A stretch of DNA of 8,764 nucleotides from an uncultured Eubacteriales bacterium. GTDB taxonomy: Bacteria > Bacillota > Clostridia > Oscillospirales > Oscillospiraceae. The stretch covers positions 1-8,764 of the forward strand of contig USAT01000082.1 of assembly GCA_900552725.1 (NCBI GenBank), given 5' to 3'. A program made the position numbers and the translations under genes. Shown in pieces: positions 6,069 to 8,764 of the stretch. Every line of letters starts with the position of its first letter. Within the stretch, counting starts at the first letter, position 1. The notes beneath the pieces were generated by a model. It had not been told where the DNA came from and did no database searches. It saw nothing but the letters and a program-made list of their open reading frames with translations.

Positions 6069-6206
6069 ATGGCCCGTCAGATGATGCACAACACTCACAG
6101 CCGGAATACGGTCTCCTATTTTGCCTGGATGGCTCGCTATTTTGCGGGCTTCTATTGGTATGCCTATTTTTGCTCCCGATACCGCAAACCGGCTGAATCG
6201 ACATAA
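6069..6206 (+). CDS. 45-residue aromatic-rich small protein, possible leader peptide
   Basis: I do not recognise this protein. It has a strong ribosome binding site (AAAGGAG, 6056-6062) six bases before its ATG and a sigma-A-like promoter upstream, so translation is likely. Twelve of 45 residues are aromatic (six Tyr, four Phe, two Trp). Eleven of them fall in an 18-residue core, YFAWMARYFAGFYWYAYF (17-34). The flanks are basic (six Arg/Lys, two His, one Glu), and no signal peptide is apparent. An open frame back to an ATG at 6018 exists, but that start lies upstream of the expected mRNA 5' end. The stop is 30 bases before a rho-independent terminator, and a transporter gene follows it. The gene could be an attenuation leader peptide sensing aromatic aminoacyl-tRNA, or a free-standing small membrane-active peptide. 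Confidence 0.6.
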   Translation: MARQMMHNTHSRNTVSYFAWMARYFAGFYWYAYFCSRYRKPAEST

Positions 6207-6236
6207 GCGTAAGACCCATTTTTTACCAGTGGCGTC

Positions 6237-6269
6237 AAGCGGCTTCGTCCTTCAGACGGAGCCGCTTTT
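6237..6269 (+). terminator. Rho-independent terminator or attenuator before transporter gene
   Basis: AAGCGGCTTCGTC (6237-6249) pairs with GACGGAGCCGCTT (6255-6267) through one T-G wobble, closing a 5-base loop. A TTTT run (6266-6269) follows, then CATTTTAC. It lies between the small ORF and the transporter, about 40 bases before the transporter ATG. It may end the small-ORF transcript, or act as a conditional attenuator of the operon. CGGCT in its left arm (6240-6244) is also complementary to AGCCG at 6036-6040 and 6099-6103, so a competing fold is conceivable but short. Confidence 0.85.
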
Positions 6270-6308
6270 CATTTTACATTTTCAACATTTTTGAGAAGGA
6301 GAAAAATT

Positions 6309-7490
6309 ATGAACGCGATCCTAGCTGCTGCGATCATCTTCGTGGTGTTCGCCGTCGGAGACATGATCTCCGCCAAAACAAAAGCCATTGTTTCCATGCT
6401 GCTGGTGGCCTCCGTTGTCTTTCTGGCAGGCTTCTGGGCCGGCATTTTCCCCACCACCATGTTCGCCGATTCCACGCTGCTGAGCATGGCCGGACTGCTG
6501 GTGACCATGCTGCTGGTGCATCTGGGCACCACCATCAAGCTGCGTGATTTCGGCGCCCAGTGGCGCACCGTTATCATCGCGGCGGTGGCGTGCATCGCCA
6601 TCTCCGCCGCCGTGTTCTTCCTGGGTCAGCTGATCATTGACCGCGGCTTCGCCCTGGTGGGCGCGCCCATTCTGTCCGGCGGCGTGGTGGCCACGCTGAC
6701 CATGCAGGACATGGCCAACAAGGCAAACCTCCCCGACCTGGCGGTGTTCGCCACGCTGGTCATGTGCGCCCAGGGCTTCGTGGGTTACCCCGTGGCCTCC
6801 CTGTGTCTGAAGAGCGAGGCAAAGCGCATCAAGGCGCAGCTTGACGCCGGTGAGCTGAAGGCGGACGTCTCCGCCGGAGCCGCGCAGGCTGCCGCCGCGG
6901 GCCGCAAGAAGCTGATCCCCGCCCTGCCTGACAAGTACAACACCCCCAATGCCATCATTGCCAAGGTCATTCTGGTGGCGCTGCTGTCCGTGTGGGTGTC
7001 CAGCCTGTTCCACGATGCGGTCAACAAGCTGGTGTGGTGCCTGATCTTCGGCGTGCTGTGCAAGGAGCTGGGCTTCCTGGATGAGGACGCGCTGGGCAAG
7101 GCCCACGCCACCGGCATTGTGATGCCTATCATCACCCTGTCCATCTTCACCAATCTGGCCTCCGCCACCCCGGAGATGGTGGGCGGTATGGTGGTGCCGC
7201 TGCTGGTCTGCGTGGTCATCGGTACCGTCGCATTCTCCGTGGTGTCCATCCTGGTGGGCAAGATCTTCGGTTACAGCTGGCAGATGTCCATGGCCATCGG
7301 CAGCTCCTGCCTGTTCGGCTTCCCCGGCACCGTCATCATCTCCAACGAGGTCTCCGAGTCCACCGGCACCACGGCCGAGGAGAAGGCCGCCATCAACGCC
7401 CAGATCATGCCCAAGATGCTGGTGGCCGGTATGGTCACCGTGTCCATCACCTCCGTGCTGGTGGCCGGCGTCATGAGCGCGTGGCTGTAA
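6309..7490 (+). CDS. Multi-pass membrane transporter, family uncertain (ion-coupled symporter-like)
   Basis: A 393-residue integral membrane protein with about ten to twelve hydrophobic segments. They fall into two halves (about 1-167 and 213-393) joined by a charged, Ala-rich loop (168-212). Each half holds a glycine-rich, possibly re-entrant motif: APILSGGVVATLTMQD (119-134) and CLFGFPGTVIISNE (334-347). This two-fold repeat is typical of secondary transporters such as the Na+/glutamate symporter and related cation-antiporter folds, but I cannot place it in a named family. The start is supported by AAGGAG (6296-6301), seven bases before the ATG; an in-frame TTG at 6291 has none. The amidohydrolase gene follows after 33 bp, so the natural inference is import of that enzyme's amide substrate. 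No transport motif proves the substrate. Confidence 0.8.
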   Translation: MNAILAAAIIFVVFAVGDMISAKTKAIVSMLLVASVVFLAGFWAGIFPTTMFADSTLLSMAGLLVTMLLVHLGTTIKLRDFGAQWRTVIIAAVACIAISAAVFFLGQLIIDRGFALVGAPILSGGVVATLTMQDMANKANLPDLAVFATLVMCAQGFVGYPVASLCLKSEAKRIKAQLDAGELKADVSAGAAQAAAAGRKKLIPALPDKYNTPNAIIAKVILVALLSVWVSSLFHDAVNKLVWCLIFGVLCKELGFLDEDALGKAHATGIVMPIITLSIFTNLASATPEMVGGMVVPLLVCVVIGTVAFSVVSILVGKIFGYSWQMSMAIGSSCLFGFPGTVIISNEVSESTGTTAEEKAAINAQIMPKMLVAGMVTVSITSVLVAGVMSAWL

Positions 7491-7523
7491 GCGCCGCCGC
7501 TTCTTTGAAAGGAGTCTTATTCC

Positions 7524-8714
7524 ATGTCTGAGATCAAAACCTACGCCGAAAGCATTTTCGACGAGCTTGTGGCCATCCGCCGCGATATCCACGCCCATCC
7601 CGAGGTGGGCATGACCGAGGTGCGCACCAGCGACCTGATCCGCAGGGAGCTGGAAAAGATGGGCATGGACGAGGTACAGTCCCCCCTGCCCACCGCCGTG
7701 GTGGGCCTGCTCCACGGCGGCAAGGGCCCCGGCAAGTGCGTGGCCTTCCGTGCAGATATCGACGCCCTGCCGGTCCACGAGGAGACGGGCCTGCCCTTCG
7801 CCAGTCAGAACGAGGGCGTGATGCACGCCTGCGGCCACGACCTGCACACCACCATGCTGCTGGGTCTTGCCAACACCCTGTGCCACCTGCGGGATTCCTT
7901 CGCCGGTACGGTGAAGTTCATCTTTGAGCCCAGCGAGGACACCATGCCCGGCGGCGCACGGAAGCTGGTGGCGGCTGGCGTCATGGAGAATCCCCATGTG
8001 GACGCCATCTTCGGGCAGCACGTCTGCCCCTCGGAAAACGACACGGTGGGCACGCTGAACCTGTACAAGGGCTACTTCACCAGCGCGGTGGATCTGTTTC
8101 ACATCGCCGTACACGGCAAGAGCGGACACGGCGCCGCGCCCCACACCGCCCACGACGCCATCGCCTGCGCGGGGTATCTCATCACCGCGCTGCAAACGGT
8201 GGTGTCCCGCCGCATCGACCCCATGGACTCCGCCGTGCTGACGGTGGGTACCATGTCCGGCGGCGACGCGGTGAACATCACCGCCGGTGAGGCGCGGATG
8301 GTGGCGGTGCTGCGCAGCTTCAGCGACACGGCACGGGATACCGCCATCGAGGAGGTCAACCGGATCTGCAAGGGCATCGGTATCGCCTTCGCCTGCGACA
8401 TCGAGGTGCAGCTGGAGGAGGGCTATGCCGCCACCTATAACGACAGCGCCATGATCGACCTGGTGGAGAAGGCCGCCACCGACGAGCTGGGCCAGAGCGC
8501 CGTGCGCTATATCACACAGCCCTTCTCCGGCAGCGAGGACTTCAGCTTCTTCGGCAAGCTGACCGGCACGCCCTGCGCCTTCATGATGATCGACGCGGGC
8601 CACGGCGAGAATCAGGTGTCGCTGCACAACGGCAAGATCGTCTTTGACGAAAAGGTCATGATCTCCGGCGTATCGGCCATGAGCCGCATCGCGCTGGAGT
8701 ATCTGGAGAAGTGA
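7524..8714 (+). CDS. M20D-family metal-dependent amidohydrolase
   Basis: A 396-residue cytosolic hydrolase of the M20D group (aminoacylase, hippurate hydrolase and IAA-amino acid hydrolase relatives), which splits N-acyl amino acids or similar amides. Motifs in order: RRDIHAHPEVG (19-29), RADIDALPVHEE (76-87), MHACGHDLHTTMLLG (100-114, with metal-ligand Cys103 and His105), FEPSEDTMPGGARKL (134-148, catalytic Glu138), GQHVCP (164-169, His166), the dimerisation-domain GKSGHGAAPH (198-207), and LHNGKIVFDE (367-376, His368). The second Glu of the usual PAEE motif, normally a metal ligand, is Asp139 here. AAAGGAG (7508-7514) lies nine bases before the ATG. It is cotranscribed with the transporter, so it probably processes imported amide conjugates. 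The precise substrate cannot be read from the sequence. Confidence 0.95.
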   Translation: MSEIKTYAESIFDELVAIRRDIHAHPEVGMTEVRTSDLIRRELEKMGMDEVQSPLPTAVVGLLHGGKGPGKCVAFRADIDALPVHEETGLPFASQNEGVMHACGHDLHTTMLLGLANTLCHLRDSFAGTVKFIFEPSEDTMPGGARKLVAAGVMENPHVDAIFGQHVCPSENDTVGTLNLYKGYFTSAVDLFHIAVHGKSGHGAAPHTAHDAIACAGYLITALQTVVSRRIDPMDSAVLTVGTMSGGDAVNITAGEARMVAVLRSFSDTARDTAIEEVNRICKGIGIAFACDIEVQLEEGYAATYNDSAMIDLVEKAATDELGQSAVRYITQPFSGSEDFSFFGKLTGTPCAFMMIDAGHGENQVSLHNGKIVFDEKVMISGVSAMSRIALEYLEK

Positions 8715-8764
8715 TCTCTCTCCCGCTTCTTCTGCATATGAAAGCCCGGGCGGGGTACGCAACG

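Noticed and set aside
5803..6219. A 138-codon - strand frame through the divergent intergenic region
   Set aside because: No ribosome binding site supports its start, it runs antisense through the small ORF and over the nitrilase promoter, and I recognise no domain. I kept the region as a low-interest finding only.
8742..8758. GC-rich sequence with GCCCGGGC after the amidohydrolase stop, possibly the start of a terminator
   Set aside because: The window ends before a second arm or T run can be seen.
6321..8762. An 813-codon open frame on the - strand opposite the transporter and amidohydrolase genes
   Set aside because: It is rich in His, Gly and Gln with no domain or motif. It arises because GC-rich codon bias removes stops from the antisense frame. 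Both + strand genes have strong motifs and ribosome binding sites.

Overview
This GC-rich window has dense genes, strong AGGAGG-type ribosome binding sites and several gene families typical of gut Clostridia. It looks like an Oscillospiraceae-type Firmicute (Oscillibacter/Flavonifractor-like). That placement is inferred from codon use and family resemblance, not from a database search. Nothing looks like an insertion sequence, phage, CRISPR array, tRNA or rRNA.

Layout. (1) 2-1038, + strand: the 3' part of a pseudouridine-5'-phosphate glycosidase gene (psuG), then a small DUF1294 membrane protein, closed by a strong inverted repeat (1056-1095). (2) 1125-2919, + strand: an ECF-type promoter, an ECF sigma factor gene with a probable TTG start, and an overlapping gene for a single-pass membrane protein that is probably its regulator. 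A stem-loop follows at 2952-2994. (3) 3045-3899, + strand: a two-repeat DUF11-type protein with no visible signal peptide. It converges on the next block through a near-perfect bidirectional terminator (3919-3955). (4) 3954-5771, - strand: a nitrilase gene followed by a TrmH/SpoU-type rRNA methyltransferase gene, read from a good sigma-A-like promoter at 5805-5833. (5) 5987-8714, + strand: a sigma-A-like promoter, a 45-codon aromatic-rich small ORF with a good ribosome binding site, a rho-independent terminator or attenuator, a multi-pass transporter of uncertain family, and an M20D amidohydrolase. The last 50 bases (8715-8764) hold no feature I can support; they may contain the start of a terminator cut by the window edge.

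How the genes may work together. The sigma gene and its membrane partner form a classic signal-responsive pair, and the -35/-10 elements upstream suggest autoregulation. The transporter and amidohydrolase are 33 bp apart and very likely form an uptake-plus-hydrolysis operon for an amide conjugate. The divergent nitrilase could act on a related substrate. The most unusual part is the leader of that operon: promoter, hairpin, aromatic-rich small ORF, terminator, then structural genes. This is the layout of leader-peptide attenuation, though an independent small membrane peptide gene with its own terminator fits as well.
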